Notes: generated by a model from the sequence alone, not told the origin. Counted from the first letter of the stretch, positions 1 to 8,669 are shown. The stretch: DNA of 64,000 nt from GCA-002282575 sp964519885 (GCA_964519885.1 CAZFLX010000003.1:62001-126000), one strand, 5' to 3'. Made by a program: numbers and translations.

Positions 1-163
1 GAGTTTGCTTACCCACAAAAATAAAGCGCCAGGGCTGGGTCAAATGATGATTGGGCGCCATAATCGCCGCCTCAATTAATGGCGTAATATCGTCCACAAG
101 CACAGCTTTATCAAGGAATTTAAATACACTCCGACGTGACATAACTACTTGATTAAATTCCAT
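1..163 (-). CDS. Nitroreductase family protein, N-terminal part (cut by window edge)
   Basis: The first 54 residues are readable. They begin at an ATG with an AGGGG ribosome binding site just upstream. An early SRRS motif is followed, about 30 residues later, by APNHH and then QPWRF. This spacing matches the FMN-binding N-terminus of the nitroreductase family (NAD(P)H-dependent flavoenzymes), where the Arg-Arg-Ser segment contacts the FMN phosphate. The rest lies left of the window, so the substrate cannot be inferred. The gene is transcribed away from the transporter at 430, and the two share the DnaA-box-containing intergenic region. Confidence 0.8.
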   Translation of the reverse strand, partial: MEFNQVVMSRRSVFKFLDKAVLVDDITPLIEAAIMAPNHHLTQPWRFIFVGKQT

Positions 164-429
164 AAGTCCCCTTTTATTTTCATGAATAAATTAAGTAATA
201 AGTTGTGGATAATATGGGGATAAATCAATTAGAATAATCATTAACAAAAATAATCCACAAAGATACACAAAGCTATCAACAAGCAAAACACTGGGTTATT
301 AGGACTCAATTCACACGCCAAGTGACTGAAAAAAAGCATAAAATCGATGTTATCCACATACCCACAGGCGCTATAATCTTAACAACAAAGAAATAAGAAT
401 ATCTCTTTAACTAACTAGACTCAATCGCC
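164..429. other. Intergenic region with clustered DnaA boxes
   Basis: This 266-base AT-rich gap separates two divergent genes. It holds two exact DnaA boxes: TTATCCACA at 350-358 on the plus strand, and its complement TGTGGATAA at 204-212. Two more sites have one mismatch (TGGGGATAA at 215-223 and TAATCCACA at 251-259), and ATACCCACA at 358-366 has two. An AT-rich tract follows from about 372 to 420. The arrangement resembles an origin or a DnaA-titrating or DnaA-regulated site. No dnaA, dnaN, gidA or mioC neighbour is visible, so the role is unproven. The promoters of both flanking genes must also lie here. Confidence 0.5.
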
Positions 430-1362
430 ATGGGCACCATTTTACTCGAATGTTTCTTATTCATCAGCATCGGATATTTACTCAAGCAAACCAAACCATT
501 AGCTTTTGATGCTGAAGGCGTTCGCAAAGCCATTATTTCACTAATCTACTTAGTACTCTTACCAGCACTGGTGATTAAATCCTTATGGCAATCACCTGCA
601 GAGCTCATTCAATGGCAAATTAGCGCTAGCGTGATCATAACCGTTATCATCAGTGCCACCATCATTTGGCTGATCTATCGAAAACTAACACCTAACAAAA
701 CCACTTTAGGTGCCATCATCTTAGCAGGAAGCTTATCCAACGCAACCTATCAAGGCTTACCTATCTTAAGTCATCAATTAGGCGAATTAGGTACAGCCAT
801 TACCATTCAATACGATTTTTTCGCACAAACCCCGCTATTGCTGACCTTGGGCGTACTCTTAGCTCGTTATTTTGGTAATAAAAATACCGCTGAAACAGAA
901 GTTTGGTGGAAAACACTGAGTAAGGTTCCCGCTTTATGGGCTGCTTTAATTGGTCTACTACTTAATCAATACCATATTGCGCCAAGTGAACCATTAATGA
1001 CCTGGTTAACCCATTTAAGTGATCCCGTCATTCCCCTAATGCTCATTAGTATTGGTTTAGGACTCAAACCTGAATCCATTCATGCAAAAGATATTCCCTT
1101 CTTAACCCCTGTTATCTTATTCAAATTAATAGTCACGCCATTCATCATTATTCACATCGCCCGTGCTTTCAACTTAACCGAGGATCAAGTTACCGGTTTA
1201 GCATTAGAAGCTGGGATGTCTAGCATACTTATTGCTATTGTCATCGTTGAGCGTTATCATCTGGATGTTAAGAAATTCATAGAAATCGTGACCTTAACCT
1301 TACTTCTTAGCTTAGGAACACTACCTTTATGGCAATGGTTACTCAATCAAGGATGGGTTTAG
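430..1362 (+). CDS. AEC (auxin efflux carrier) family transporter
   Basis: This 310-residue protein is almost wholly hydrophobic, with about ten predicted membrane segments in two halves. The first half carries LLPALVIKSLW and a GSLSNATYQGLP segment, the Asn-Ala/Gly-x-Pro pattern of the AEC permease family. Bacterial members export or take up small organic acids such as malate or malonate, but nothing here shows the substrate. It begins a same-strand run that continues through lipoprotein genes to ccoS. The next gene overlaps its 3' end by about 34 bases if that gene starts at 1329, which suggests translational coupling. Confidence 0.85.
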   Translation: MGTILLECFLFISIGYLLKQTKPLAFDAEGVRKAIISLIYLVLLPALVIKSLWQSPAELIQWQISASVIITVIISATIIWLIYRKLTPNKTTLGAIILAGSLSNATYQGLPILSHQLGELGTAITIQYDFFAQTPLLLTLGVLLARYFGNKNTAETEVWWKTLSKVPALWAALIGLLLNQYHIAPSEPLMTWLTHLSDPVIPLMLISIGLGLKPESIHAKDIPFLTPVILFKLIVTPFIIIHIARAFNLTEDQVTGLALEAGMSSILIAIVIVERYHLDVKKFIEIVTLTLLLSLGTLPLWQWLLNQGWV

Positions 1363-1850
1363 TAACACTGGTTACAGCCATCCTGCTGTTATCGGGTTGT
1401 AGCAGTCAACCCAATCGTCAAGCCAGTTCAAGTGTACCGATGATGCCACCATCAAGTGCTTCATTGAGTACGGATGAAGCTAGGCAGATTGTGGTTGAAA
1501 AAACCATTGCACAACTGGGAAAACCCTATAAATTAAGCGGCAGTTCACCTAGTGAAGGATTCGATTGTTCTGGATTGGTGTTTTATACTCACTTAAATGC
1601 AGGTAAAATGGTGCCGCGTCGTGCTGAAGAGCAATTCACCTCCATCAAACAGTCGAAAAAAATCTTACCGGGGGATTTGGTGTTTTTCACCACCGATTCA
1701 CGGGGTAAACGCGTTGATCATGTTGGTATTTACATTGGTCAAAACACCTTTGTCCATGCACCAGGTAAGGGTAGACCGGTATCGACGGCAAAAATAACCG
1801 ATGATTATTGGCAGAAACGATTGGTAGGCGCTGGGACCTATTGGGATTAA
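1329..1850 (+). CDS. NlpC/P60 family lipoprotein, probable murein endopeptidase
   Basis: A 173-residue lipoprotein with a signal peptide and an LLLSGC lipobox (Cys24). A Ser/Pro-rich linker follows, then an NlpC/P60 domain from about residue 48. The catalytic Cys80 lies in FDCSG, His131 in DHVGIYIG and His143 in FVHAP, so the triad looks intact. Family members (for example Spr/MepS) cut peptide cross-links or stem peptides in the periplasm. Two starts are possible: 1329 with TAGGAA ten bases upstream, or ATG 1353, which gives a tidier signal peptide. The gene overlaps the end of the AEC transporter and is followed after 24 bases by an mlaA-like gene, consistent with an envelope operon. Confidence 0.9.
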   Translation: MAMVTQSRMGLVTLVTAILLLSGCSSQPNRQASSSVPMMPPSSASLSTDEARQIVVEKTIAQLGKPYKLSGSSPSEGFDCSGLVFYTHLNAGKMVPRRAEEQFTSIKQSKKILPGDLVFFTTDSRGKRVDHVGIYIGQNTFVHAPGKGRPVSTAKITDDYWQKRLVGAGTYWD

Positions 1851-1874
1851 CCTCATCGAAAAAGAGAACTTTAG

Positions 1875-2564
1875 ATGTTAAAAACCTTAAGCTTAACCAG
1901 CTTAGTTTGTTTTACCTTAATGGTTGGTTGTGCCAATGCAAATGAAAAAGATCCCTATGAACCTTTCAACCGTTCGATAGATGGTTTTAACACGACCCTT
2001 GACCAATATACGGTTAAACCCGTAACTGAGGGTTATGTAGCCGTAACCCCTGACGTGGCGCGCCAAGCAATACACAATTTTTCGACCAATTTATTTGAAC
2101 CTGAAACCATATTAAGTGATCTGTTACAGGGTAAGTTTGCTCAGGCAGTTCAAGATACAGCACGTTTTATCTTTAACACCACTTTTGGTTTGTTCGGTTT
2201 AATTGATATCGCCACACCAATGGGGCTGTCCAAACATCATGAAGATTTGGGACAAACTTTTGCTGTTTGGGGTTGGACAGATTCTAATTACTTAGCGCTC
2301 CCTTTTTTAGGTCCATCTACCGTGCGTGATGCCACCACTAAACCCATTGAATTTATCTACTTAACGGGTTATGGCTTACCGATTACCGCACTGAAATTGT
2401 TGGATATGCGAGCCAGTATTTTACCCCTAGAACCGATGATTGAAAGTGCTCCTGACCGTTATATTTTCGTTCGCGATAGCTACTTACAACAGCGTCAATA
2501 TCGCATTAACGACGGTGTTTCCGATAATAAGCAAAAACTCAACGACTTTGACTTTTCTGAGTAA
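1875..2564 (+). CDS. mlaA: MlaA/VacJ family outer-membrane lipoprotein
   Basis: A 229-residue protein with a short signal peptide, an LMVGC lipobox (Cys19) and the family hallmark DPYEPFNR at residues 26-33. A DLLQGKFAQA segment and the GLFGLIDIATPMG region follow, all typical of MlaA. MlaA sits in the outer membrane with porins and removes misplaced phospholipid from the outer leaflet, passing it to the periplasmic MlaC carrier. No mlaBCDEF genes are nearby, so the rest of the pathway must be elsewhere. The position after the NlpC/P60 lipoprotein and before xthA suggests co-transcription, since the gaps are only tens of bases. Confidence 0.9.
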   Translation: MLKTLSLTSLVCFTLMVGCANANEKDPYEPFNRSIDGFNTTLDQYTVKPVTEGYVAVTPDVARQAIHNFSTNLFEPETILSDLLQGKFAQAVQDTARFIFNTTFGLFGLIDIATPMGLSKHHEDLGQTFAVWGWTDSNYLALPFLGPSTVRDATTKPIEFIYLTGYGLPITALKLLDMRASILPLEPMIESAPDRYIFVRDSYLQQRQYRINDGVSDNKQKLNDFDFSE

Positions 2565-2612
2565 CCTCGTTAGGCTTAAGCGTTCATTTATAAAACTAGA
2601 CGGGCTAAAATT

Positions 2613-3449
2613 GTGTCGTTAACGGTTGTTTCGTTCAATATTAATAGCTTGCGTGCGCGCTTGCATCAATTAGAAGCGGTGATTGAACAGCATCACCCAG
2701 AATTGATTTTGTTACAAGAAACCAAAGTGCAAGATGCTGACTTTCCCATAGATGCTATCCATGCGCTGGGTTATCAGGTTGAATTTCATGGACAAAAAAC
2801 CCATTACGGTGTTGCAACCCTGTCTAAATTACCGCTGGTGTCGGTACAAAAAGGTTATCCTTGGGATGAGGATTCTGCGCAGCGACGTTTTATTCACAGT
2901 CGTTATCAGTTAGCCGACGGCAAAACCATTGATGTCATGAATGGTTATTTTCCGCAGGGTGAAGAACGCGCTCATCCGGTTAAATTCCCTTATAAAGAAC
3001 GCTTTTACAAAGAACTTAACGATTATCTCGCCAGTTTATCGCCTACTAACCTAGCGGTGTTAGGCGGCGACGTGAATATTTCTCATACCGATTTAGATGT
3101 GGGTATTGGTGAAGTGAATGCCAAACGTTGGTTACGCACCGGTAAATGTTCATTTTTACCTGAAGAGCGTGAATGGTTTGATCGACTGATGCAATGGGGT
3201 TGGACAGATACCTATCGTCATCAACATCCTAATCCGCCTGAAGATGAACGTAACTATTCGTGGTTTGATTACCGCTCTAAGGGTTTTGAAGACACGCCTA
3301 AGCGCGGACTGCGTATTGATGTGTTATTGGCGTCAGCGCCTTTACAGGCACATTTGGTCACTACTGGTATCGATTATGTTACCCGTGGTATGGACAAACC
3401 TTCCGATCATGCCCCAGTTTGGGCAACTTTTGATGTGGCAGGTGTATGA
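2613..3449 (+). CDS. xthA: Exodeoxyribonuclease III family AP endonuclease
   Basis: A 278-residue member of the exonuclease-endonuclease-phosphatase fold. Expected active-site residues are present: FNINSLR at 9-14, metal-binding Glu36 in LQETK, GGDVNI with Asp153 and Asn155, RIDVLLAS with Asp236, and terminal SDHAPVW with Asp265 and His266. XthA cuts abasic sites and degrades 3' ends in base excision repair. The start is GTG, chosen because MSLTVVSFNIN aligns with the family N-terminus and no better ATG exists. Its last bases overlap the start of the flavin reductase (ATGA at 3446), indicating translational coupling. Confidence 0.93.
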   Translation: MSLTVVSFNINSLRARLHQLEAVIEQHHPELILLQETKVQDADFPIDAIHALGYQVEFHGQKTHYGVATLSKLPLVSVQKGYPWDEDSAQRRFIHSRYQLADGKTIDVMNGYFPQGEERAHPVKFPYKERFYKELNDYLASLSPTNLAVLGGDVNISHTDLDVGIGEVNAKRWLRTGKCSFLPEEREWFDRLMQWGWTDTYRHQHPNPPEDERNYSWFDYRSKGFEDTPKRGLRIDVLLASAPLQAHLVTTGIDYVTRGMDKPSDHAPVWATFDVAGV

Positions 3450-4129
3450 ATCATCAAAATTTAACCGCTTTTACCAGCCGAGTGATTGATGTTCGTCCTT
3501 TAGCGGGCAATATTGTTGAATTGAAACTGGCTAGACCCGATTCCTTTCATTGGCAAGCAGGCGATTATCTGTGGTTGGGTATTGATGATAACGATCTAAA
3601 ACCTTTCTCGATTGCTAATGTACCGACTGAGACAACTGATGTTATTCACTGTGATGTTGCCATAACCGATGGCTTATTGGGTTGGTGGAATGCTCTATTG
3701 CAAGCGTCAGATTGTGTTATTAAAGGGCCTGTTAATCAGTATGCGTGGCCACAAGGTAATTTACCCATCATGCTATTGGCAGGCGGTACGGGCATTAGTC
3801 CGCTATTGGCGTTGTTAAAAGCCCATCAAAGTGAGTTGAATCAACGCGTGGTCACGCTTTATTGGGGTGTGCGTCGAGCGGAGCTGTTATTTGTCAAAGA
3901 TCAATTAGACCAGTTAGCACTCGATTATCCAAAGTTTCATTGGCAAGCCATTATTTCTGACGAAGATGAGACCTGGCAAGGTGCTAAGGGCAATTTACCT
4001 GATGCTGTCATGAGTGCCGTGAGTCATATGAGTCATTATCACTGGCTTATTTGTGGACCTTGGCCGATGGTTAAAATGCTTAAAAATTGGTTGCAAGATC
4101 AATCGGTTGATGCCACGCGGATTCAATAA
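3446..4129 (+). CDS. NAD(P)H-flavin reductase (Fre-like)
   Basis: A 227-residue protein of the ferredoxin-NADP reductase fold. The flavin-binding motif KPFSIAN is at 52-58 and the nucleotide-binding motif LAGGTGISPL at 111-120. A CGPWPMVKM segment near the C-terminus matches the family's CGP element. There is no Fe-S domain, so it resembles Fre/LuxG-type flavin reductases, which supply reduced free flavin. It overlaps xthA by four bases (ATGA) and is followed by ccoS. Alternatives are the FAD/NAD module of a CDP-deoxyglucoseen reductase-like or ubiquinone-biosynthesis enzyme. The exact partner is not visible. Confidence 0.85.
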   Translation: MNHQNLTAFTSRVIDVRPLAGNIVELKLARPDSFHWQAGDYLWLGIDDNDLKPFSIANVPTETTDVIHCDVAITDGLLGWWNALLQASDCVIKGPVNQYAWPQGNLPIMLLAGGTGISPLLALLKAHQSELNQRVVTLYWGVRRAELLFVKDQLDQLALDYPKFHWQAIISDEDETWQGAKGNLPDAVMSAVSHMSHYHWLICGPWPMVKMLKNWLQDQSVDATRIQ

Positions 4130-4140
4130 GAGGTTTTGTG

Positions 4141-4347
4141 ATGGACGTGATTTACGGCTTAATTCCCAGCGTGATTATTGTCGGTATTTTGGTGGTGATG
4201 GCGATTATTTGGGCGGCTAAAAAAGGTCAATTTGATGACCTAGATGGTGCCGCCAGTCGTATTTTAATGAACGACGACGACCAACCCTTTGCTGACCCTA
4301 ACGCGAAGCCGACTGAGCTGTCAGTAAAGGATAAAACCAGCGCTTAA
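4141..4347 (+). CDS. ccoS: CcoS-like cbb3 oxidase maturation protein
   Basis: A 68-residue protein with one N-terminal membrane segment (about residues 5-25) and the CcoS signature GQFDDLDG at 29-36, followed by ASRILMNDDD. CcoS is needed to insert cofactors into the cbb3-type cytochrome oxidase. I take the ATG at 4141, seven bases after an AAGAGG site, rather than the overlapping GTG at 4138. It normally follows ccoI, but no ccoNOP or ccoGHI lies in this window, so this copy is detached from its usual cluster. Its last 50 bases overlap the convergent tesA gene. Confidence 0.85.
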   Translation: MDVIYGLIPSVIIVGILVVMAIIWAAKKGQFDDLDGAASRILMNDDDQPFADPNAKPTELSVKDKTSA

Positions 4348-4945
4348 GGCGTTCGAGAATCATCGGCTGGGCTTGTTCATTTGGATGCAGTCCATCAGCT
4401 TGCATCAGCTTGGGGTCTAAAGCGACATCGACCAAGAAAAAAGGTTCTAGTGGCACTTGCTCGGTTTGAGCGAGCTTTTGGTACAGACTTTCTAAGCGCT
4501 TGCTATAAAGCGGACCGTAATTGGTGGGTATGCGAATGCCCAACAAAGCAACCTTAACCCCCTGCGCTTTGGCTGTTTGAATCATCGAACGCAGTTTTTG
4601 TTCGCTGATCGCTAAGTCCTGACCACGCAAGGCGTCGTTAGCGCCTAATTCAATGATGAGCCACTGGGGTTGATGTTGTTTCAATAATGCCGGCAAACGT
4701 GCAGCACCGCCCATGGTGGTTTCACCACTAATACTGGCATTGATTAAGCTGAGGTTAGCGTCCGATGCCTGCCATAATGCCACCCAGCCTTGCTCACTGG
4801 CCATACCATAGGCGGCGGATAGACTGTCTCCTAAAATCAACACCTTGGTGGGTTGATTCTGCGCCCAAAGCGCATTAGCATAAAACCAGCAGCTTAATAA
4901 AAGGATCCATCTATGTCGCCAGTGCTTCAATTGTCTCAAGTGCAT
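4298..4945 (-). CDS. tesA: TesA-like GDSL esterase / lysophospholipase
   Basis: About 215 residues from the ATG at 4945; a further ATG at 4963 would add six. A signal peptide precedes the SGNH hydrolase blocks: ILGDSLSA with the nucleophile Ser, GETT, ELGANDALRG with the oxyanion Asn, and DGLHPNEQ with the catalytic Asp-x-x-His. E. coli TesA is a periplasmic thioesterase, protease I and lysophospholipase L1. As in E. coli, it is divergent from the ybbA/ybbP ABC transporter genes. Here the two coding regions overlap by about 33 bases at their starts, and the 3' end overlaps ccoS. Both overlaps are unusual for a divergent/convergent gene. Confidence 0.9.
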   Translation of the reverse strand: MHLRQLKHWRHRWILLLSCWFYANALWAQNQPTKVLILGDSLSAAYGMASEQGWVALWQASDANLSLINASISGETTMGGAARLPALLKQHQPQWLIIELGANDALRGQDLAISEQKLRSMIQTAKAQGVKVALLGIRIPTNYGPLYSKRLESLYQKLAQTEQVPLEPFFLVDVALDPKLMQADGLHPNEQAQPMILERLKRWFYPLLTAQSASR

Positions 4946-5578
4946 TATCAAGTTCCTGTGCAAGATTCTATGCTGTCCATCTTAAAAGGCTGCGAGCTGA
5001 CTGTCCAGTCGGGCGAGCGTATTGCCATTGTTGGGCGTTCAGGTTCGGGTAAGTCAACGCTATTGGCACTGATGGCTGGACTGGATTTGCCCACATCGGG
5101 CGAAGTGATTTTATTGGGTCAGCCGTTAAGTCAACTGAGTGAAGATGCGCGCGCACGACTCAGAGCCACACAAGTGGGTTTTGTTTTTCAAAACTTTCAA
5201 TTATTGCCTGGCATGACGGCGTTAGAAAATGTGATGATGCCAATGGAATTGTTTGGACTAGCCAATGCCAAACAAAAAGCCTTGGAAGCGCTGGCATCTG
5301 TGGAACTCAATCATCGCTTAGATCATTTTCCCAATAGTCTTTCCGGTGGTGAACAACAACGCGTTGCCATTGCACGCGCTTTAGTCACCGAACCTGCCAT
5401 TATTTTTGCCGATGAACCCACGGGTAATTTAGATGAAACCACCGCCCATCACATTCAGCAATTATTACTCAATTTACCCAGTCAAACCAGTTTAGTGTAT
5501 GTCACCCACGATGTGCAATTTGCGCGACAAAGTCAGCAACAATGGGCATTAACTAACGGCAAGTTGGAGGTATTATGA
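4913..5578 (+). CDS. ybbA: ABC transporter ATP-binding protein (YbbA/LolD family)
   Basis: A 221-residue ATPase with Walker A GRSGSGKST (41-49), a VFQNFQLLPG Q-loop, the ABC signature LSGGEQQR (143-150), Walker B IIFADEP (163-169) and an H-loop in VTHD. It belongs to the MacB/LolD/FtsE group that pairs with FtsX-type permeases. The next gene starts inside its stop region (ATGATG at 5575) and encodes that permease, so the two form one transporter. In E. coli this pair is ybbA-ybbP, next to tesA, and the same arrangement is seen here. The substrate is unknown; an envelope lipid or hydrophobic product is often suggested. Confidence 0.92.
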   Translation: MSPVLQLSQVHYQVPVQDSMLSILKGCELTVQSGERIAIVGRSGSGKSTLLALMAGLDLPTSGEVILLGQPLSQLSEDARARLRATQVGFVFQNFQLLPGMTALENVMMPMELFGLANAKQKALEALASVELNHRLDHFPNSLSGGEQQRVAIARALVTEPAIIFADEPTGNLDETTAHHIQQLLLNLPSQTSLVYVTHDVQFARQSQQQWALTNGKLEVL

Positions 5579-8022
5579 TGCCCTTGGCGATACGCTATGG
5601 TTGGCGCGCTTTACAGCGGGGGCAATTCCGTTGGCTGTGGTTAGCAATTTTACTCGCCAGTTTAAGTGTGACCTTTATTGAGCAGTTGGCGCAAACAGTG
5701 AAAGCCAGTATGTTAGCCAATAGCGCACAGTTGTTGGGTGCAGATTTGGTCATTAAAAGCACGCGACCGATTGAACTGAATGCCGCTTTGCAACAAGCGA
5801 TGAAGCCCTTAGCTCAAGCAGAACGTGTTAGCGTCAACACCATGGCGATGTCGCAAGATCGTTTTCAACTGGTGACCTTACAAGCCGTGACCGACATCAT
5901 GCCTTTGTTAGGCACGCCCTATCGACTAAGCGATTGGCAAGCGACGAGTACGCAAGTGCTGATTGACCCCGTACTCGCTACTCAGTGGTCTTTACGTGTG
6001 GGCGATGAGTTGGCGTTGGGTAATCGGGTGTTTCGTATTCAGGGTATTTTGGCGGAAGCGGATCCTTTACAAACGGTTGCCAGTCAGTTTGCGCCACAGG
6101 TGATTGTTCCACTAGCCAGTTTGTCTGAATTGGGTTTAACGGGTGCCGGCAGTCGCATCAGTTATGAGCGCTTGTTTGCGGGAGACGAGGCTTCGATTGC
6201 CTTGCTCAATCGGTTATTAAATCAAGATAAACCAGAGCATTGGCAATTAGTGTCTGGTCAAACTGCCAGTGACGATTTAGGTCAAACGCTGAATACTGCT
6301 TGGCTGTTTTTAGATATTTCTGCACTTGTAAGCTTATTGGTGGCGGGGTTGGCCGTACTCATTGCTAGTCGATTTTATTTACCGCAATGGCGCAAACAAG
6401 TGGCGCTGATGCGTGCATTAGGCATGACGCAATGGCAGTTGATTCGGCTTTTCGCGCTTCAATTCAGTTTATTGACCTTAGTTGCCAGTGCCTTGGGGGT
6501 GGTGTTAGCCCAAGTGGGTTTTGCCTTACTCAGCGATTATTTAGCCACCCTGTTCCCACAATTTAGATTGGCTTCGCCTTGGCAAGCCAGTTTACTGGGG
6601 TTGGTCAGTGCCAGTTTGGTGTTCTGGGCGTTCAGCTGGCCGATTTTTCTTAAATTGATACAGACCCACCCGCAACAACTGTTAAGGGCTGTGACACCTC
6701 CACAGGCATTGTTAGCGAGTGTTTTGGGTAGTGGCGTGGCGCTGATGGCATTATTAGCCTTGTTATTGCCCTGGCATTTGGTGGCTTGGACGCTGGTGGC
6801 CTTGTTGTTGGCAAGTGGATTGTTATGGGGCATCGCATCTTTGGTGCTGTGGGGATTGTCGAAACTTCAAGCGATCAGCGATGGCTGGTTTGCCATTGCT
6901 GTGGCCAATGTAAGGCGCGATCCGCTACTCTTTCGTCTGCAACTGATTGCTTTTGGACTGGTGTTGTATTTGTTATTGCTGATGACCTTGGTACAACAGC
7001 AACTGCTGGCGCATTGGCAGAATTCCTTACCCGCACAAAGCCCAAATGTGTTTGTGGTGAATGTGCAGCCAGAACAGCGTGACGCTTTGCTGAGTCAATT
7101 ACAGCGCATTCAGCCGTCGGCAGACCTCATCCCGATGGTCAGAGCCAGAATCACCCAGTTAAACCAGCAACCGATCATCAGTGATTCACCGCGTGCGAAA
7201 CGCTTGTTAGATCGAGAAGCGAATGTGGCGGTATTGGCAGAACTCCCCGTTCATAATCGCATCTTAAACCGCATTGACTTACCCGCAGATACTCTTTATG
7301 CAGGGGTATCGGTCGAAGCAGGGATTGCTGAATTACTGCACATTCAGTTGGGCGACAAACTCACCTTTGATATGGTCGGTCAACCGCTTACCTATGTGGT
7401 GACCAGTTTGCGCGAAGTGCAGTGGCAAAGTCTGCAAGCGAATTTCTTCTTTATTATCGAACCGAATAATGCGGTTGAGTTGCCCATCACCCATATGGCG
7501 AGTTTTTACACCGACTTGCCGTTAGCCGAACAAACGAACTTAAAACAGCGCTGGCAAAGTGAGTTCCCAGGGGTGATTTGGATTGATGTGCAACAGCTGA
7601 TTGACCAAGTACGTAACCTGATGCAACAAGCCAGTCAAGCGGTCGGGCTGTTGACCTTGTTTACCCTAGCCGCCAGTATATTGGTGTTGTTAGCCTCGAC
7701 TAAGGCCTCGCAAGATGCGCGATTACAGCAATGGTTGGTGTTGCGCACCTTGGGTGCTAATCAGCGTCAAATTCGTTTCATTGGATTGGGAGAATATGGC
7801 TTATTAGGACTCTTGACGGGCGTGTTTGCCGCTACGCTTGCCACGCTTAGCAGTAGTTTAATCAGTGTTTATTGGTTAAAGATTCCTGCATCATTCAGCC
7901 CGACTTTGTGGTTAGTCGGCTTGGTGGTGAGCAGTGGTAGTTTGTTGGTCATGGCGTGGCTCACCCAATCGAGTTATTTGCGTATGCACCCAAGACAACT
8001 TGCGCAAGCGATTGGGGAGTGA
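5575..8022 (+). CDS. ybbP: FtsX-type ABC permease (YbbP family)
   Basis: An 815-residue permease with a first membrane helix near residue 20 and a large extracytoplasmic domain. A FtsX/MacB-like transmembrane block lies at about 245-370. A central hydrophobic block, a second periplasmic domain (about 490-680) and a final FtsX block (about 690-810) follow. This duplicated architecture, at about 800 residues, is the YbbP family. It is coupled to the ATPase gene by a four-base overlap. The pair probably moves a hydrophobic or cell-wall-related molecule with help from, or in the same pathway as, TesA; that link is inference from the conserved neighbourhood. Confidence 0.9.
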   Translation: MMPLAIRYGWRALQRGQFRWLWLAILLASLSVTFIEQLAQTVKASMLANSAQLLGADLVIKSTRPIELNAALQQAMKPLAQAERVSVNTMAMSQDRFQLVTLQAVTDIMPLLGTPYRLSDWQATSTQVLIDPVLATQWSLRVGDELALGNRVFRIQGILAEADPLQTVASQFAPQVIVPLASLSELGLTGAGSRISYERLFAGDEASIALLNRLLNQDKPEHWQLVSGQTASDDLGQTLNTAWLFLDISALVSLLVAGLAVLIASRFYLPQWRKQVALMRALGMTQWQLIRLFALQFSLLTLVASALGVVLAQVGFALLSDYLATLFPQFRLASPWQASLLGLVSASLVFWAFSWPIFLKLIQTHPQQLLRAVTPPQALLASVLGSGVALMALLALLLPWHLVAWTLVALLLASGLLWGIASLVLWGLSKLQAISDGWFAIAVANVRRDPLLFRLQLIAFGLVLYLLLLMTLVQQQLLAHWQNSLPAQSPNVFVVNVQPEQRDALLSQLQRIQPSADLIPMVRARITQLNQQPIISDSPRAKRLLDREANVAVLAELPVHNRILNRIDLPADTLYAGVSVEAGIAELLHIQLGDKLTFDMVGQPLTYVVTSLREVQWQSLQANFFFIIEPNNAVELPITHMASFYTDLPLAEQTNLKQRWQSEFPGVIWIDVQQLIDQVRNLMQQASQAVGLLTLFTLAASILVLLASTKASQDARLQQWLVLRTLGANQRQIRFIGLGEYGLLGLLTGVFAATLATLSSSLISVYWLKIPASFSPTLWLVGLVVSSGSLLVMAWLTQSSYLRMHPRQLAQAIGE

Positions 8023-8129
8023 AAAACTGTCGTTAATCAAAAATATAGATTTACGCATTACACTGCCTGCGCGAAGGTGACAGGGAATGACAAGTCTTGA
8101 GAGACATTTTTAGTGTTGATTGAACAAAA

Positions 8130-8150
8130 AGCCCCCAAAATTTGGGGGCT
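8130..8150 (-). terminator. Intrinsic terminator after the 8180 lipoprotein gene
   Basis: A near-perfect palindrome of AGCCCCC and GGGGGCT around AAAATTT. On the minus strand a run of five T follows. It lies just past the stop of the minus-strand lipoprotein gene. It may also stop transcription from ybbP, which ends about 110 bases to the left. Confidence 0.8.
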
Positions 8151-8179
8151 ATTGAGCGGTAATGAGTGATTTAATTGAA

Positions 8180-8623
8180 TCACAAATCCTTAAACACTTT
8201 CGTGTCCATTTTCAGTCCTTTTTCACCCGATTCTGTTCCCCAAACACTAATTTTAACTGAAGCAACATTGCCTTTGCCCAGGTAGCGTTCAATTAGGTCG
8301 CGAGCACGGGGCGGTGAATTTTTATTCACATATTGATTTAGGTTTTTAATGATGCACGGATTGTCAGGATCTGAAACCGCTGCTCGAATTTTCCCTGAGC
8401 CTTCAAACACAAAGCCGTCTTTACTTTCAAAGACGATTTCATGGTAGTAGTCGCCTTCTAAGGGCTGATCGAAGCAAATTTTAGCCAAGCGACGAAAATC
8501 TGGTGAGCCGCCTTCAATGCTGGTCATTTCGACAGATTCGACTTTAACGCGCGGTTGTTCACCGCAGCCTGCCAACAGCAAACTGGTACCGAGTGTTAAC
8601 CCAACGATGAAACGATACAACAT
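8180..8623 (-). CDS. Hypothetical lipoprotein
   Basis: From the ATG at 8623 the protein is 147 residues. This start has AGAGGA seven bases upstream and puts the signal peptide at the very N-terminus; an upstream ATG at 8650 is less likely. The signal peptide ends in LLLAGC, so the protein is predicted to be lipid-anchored. The mature part has two further Cys residues (RLAKICFDQ and NPCIIKN) that could form a disulfide, plus mixed beta/alpha sequence. I do not recognise the family. It is a single-gene unit flanked by terminators, downstream of the Tim44-like gene. Confidence 0.75.
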   Translation of the reverse strand: MLYRFIVGLTLGTSLLLAGCGEQPRVKVESVEMTSIEGGSPDFRRLAKICFDQPLEGDYYHEIVFESKDGFVFEGSGKIRAAVSDPDNPCIIKNLNQYVNKNSPPRARDLIERYLGKGNVASVKISVWGTESGEKGLKMDTKVFKDL

Positions 8624-8669
8624 GGTTTTTTCCTCTTGATTATTCTTCAAAAATAATTAAGCAAAAAAA

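Noticed and set aside
1597..1797. Alternate frame within the NlpC/P60 gene
   Set aside because: It overlaps the intact catalytic domain in another frame and shows no recognisable features.
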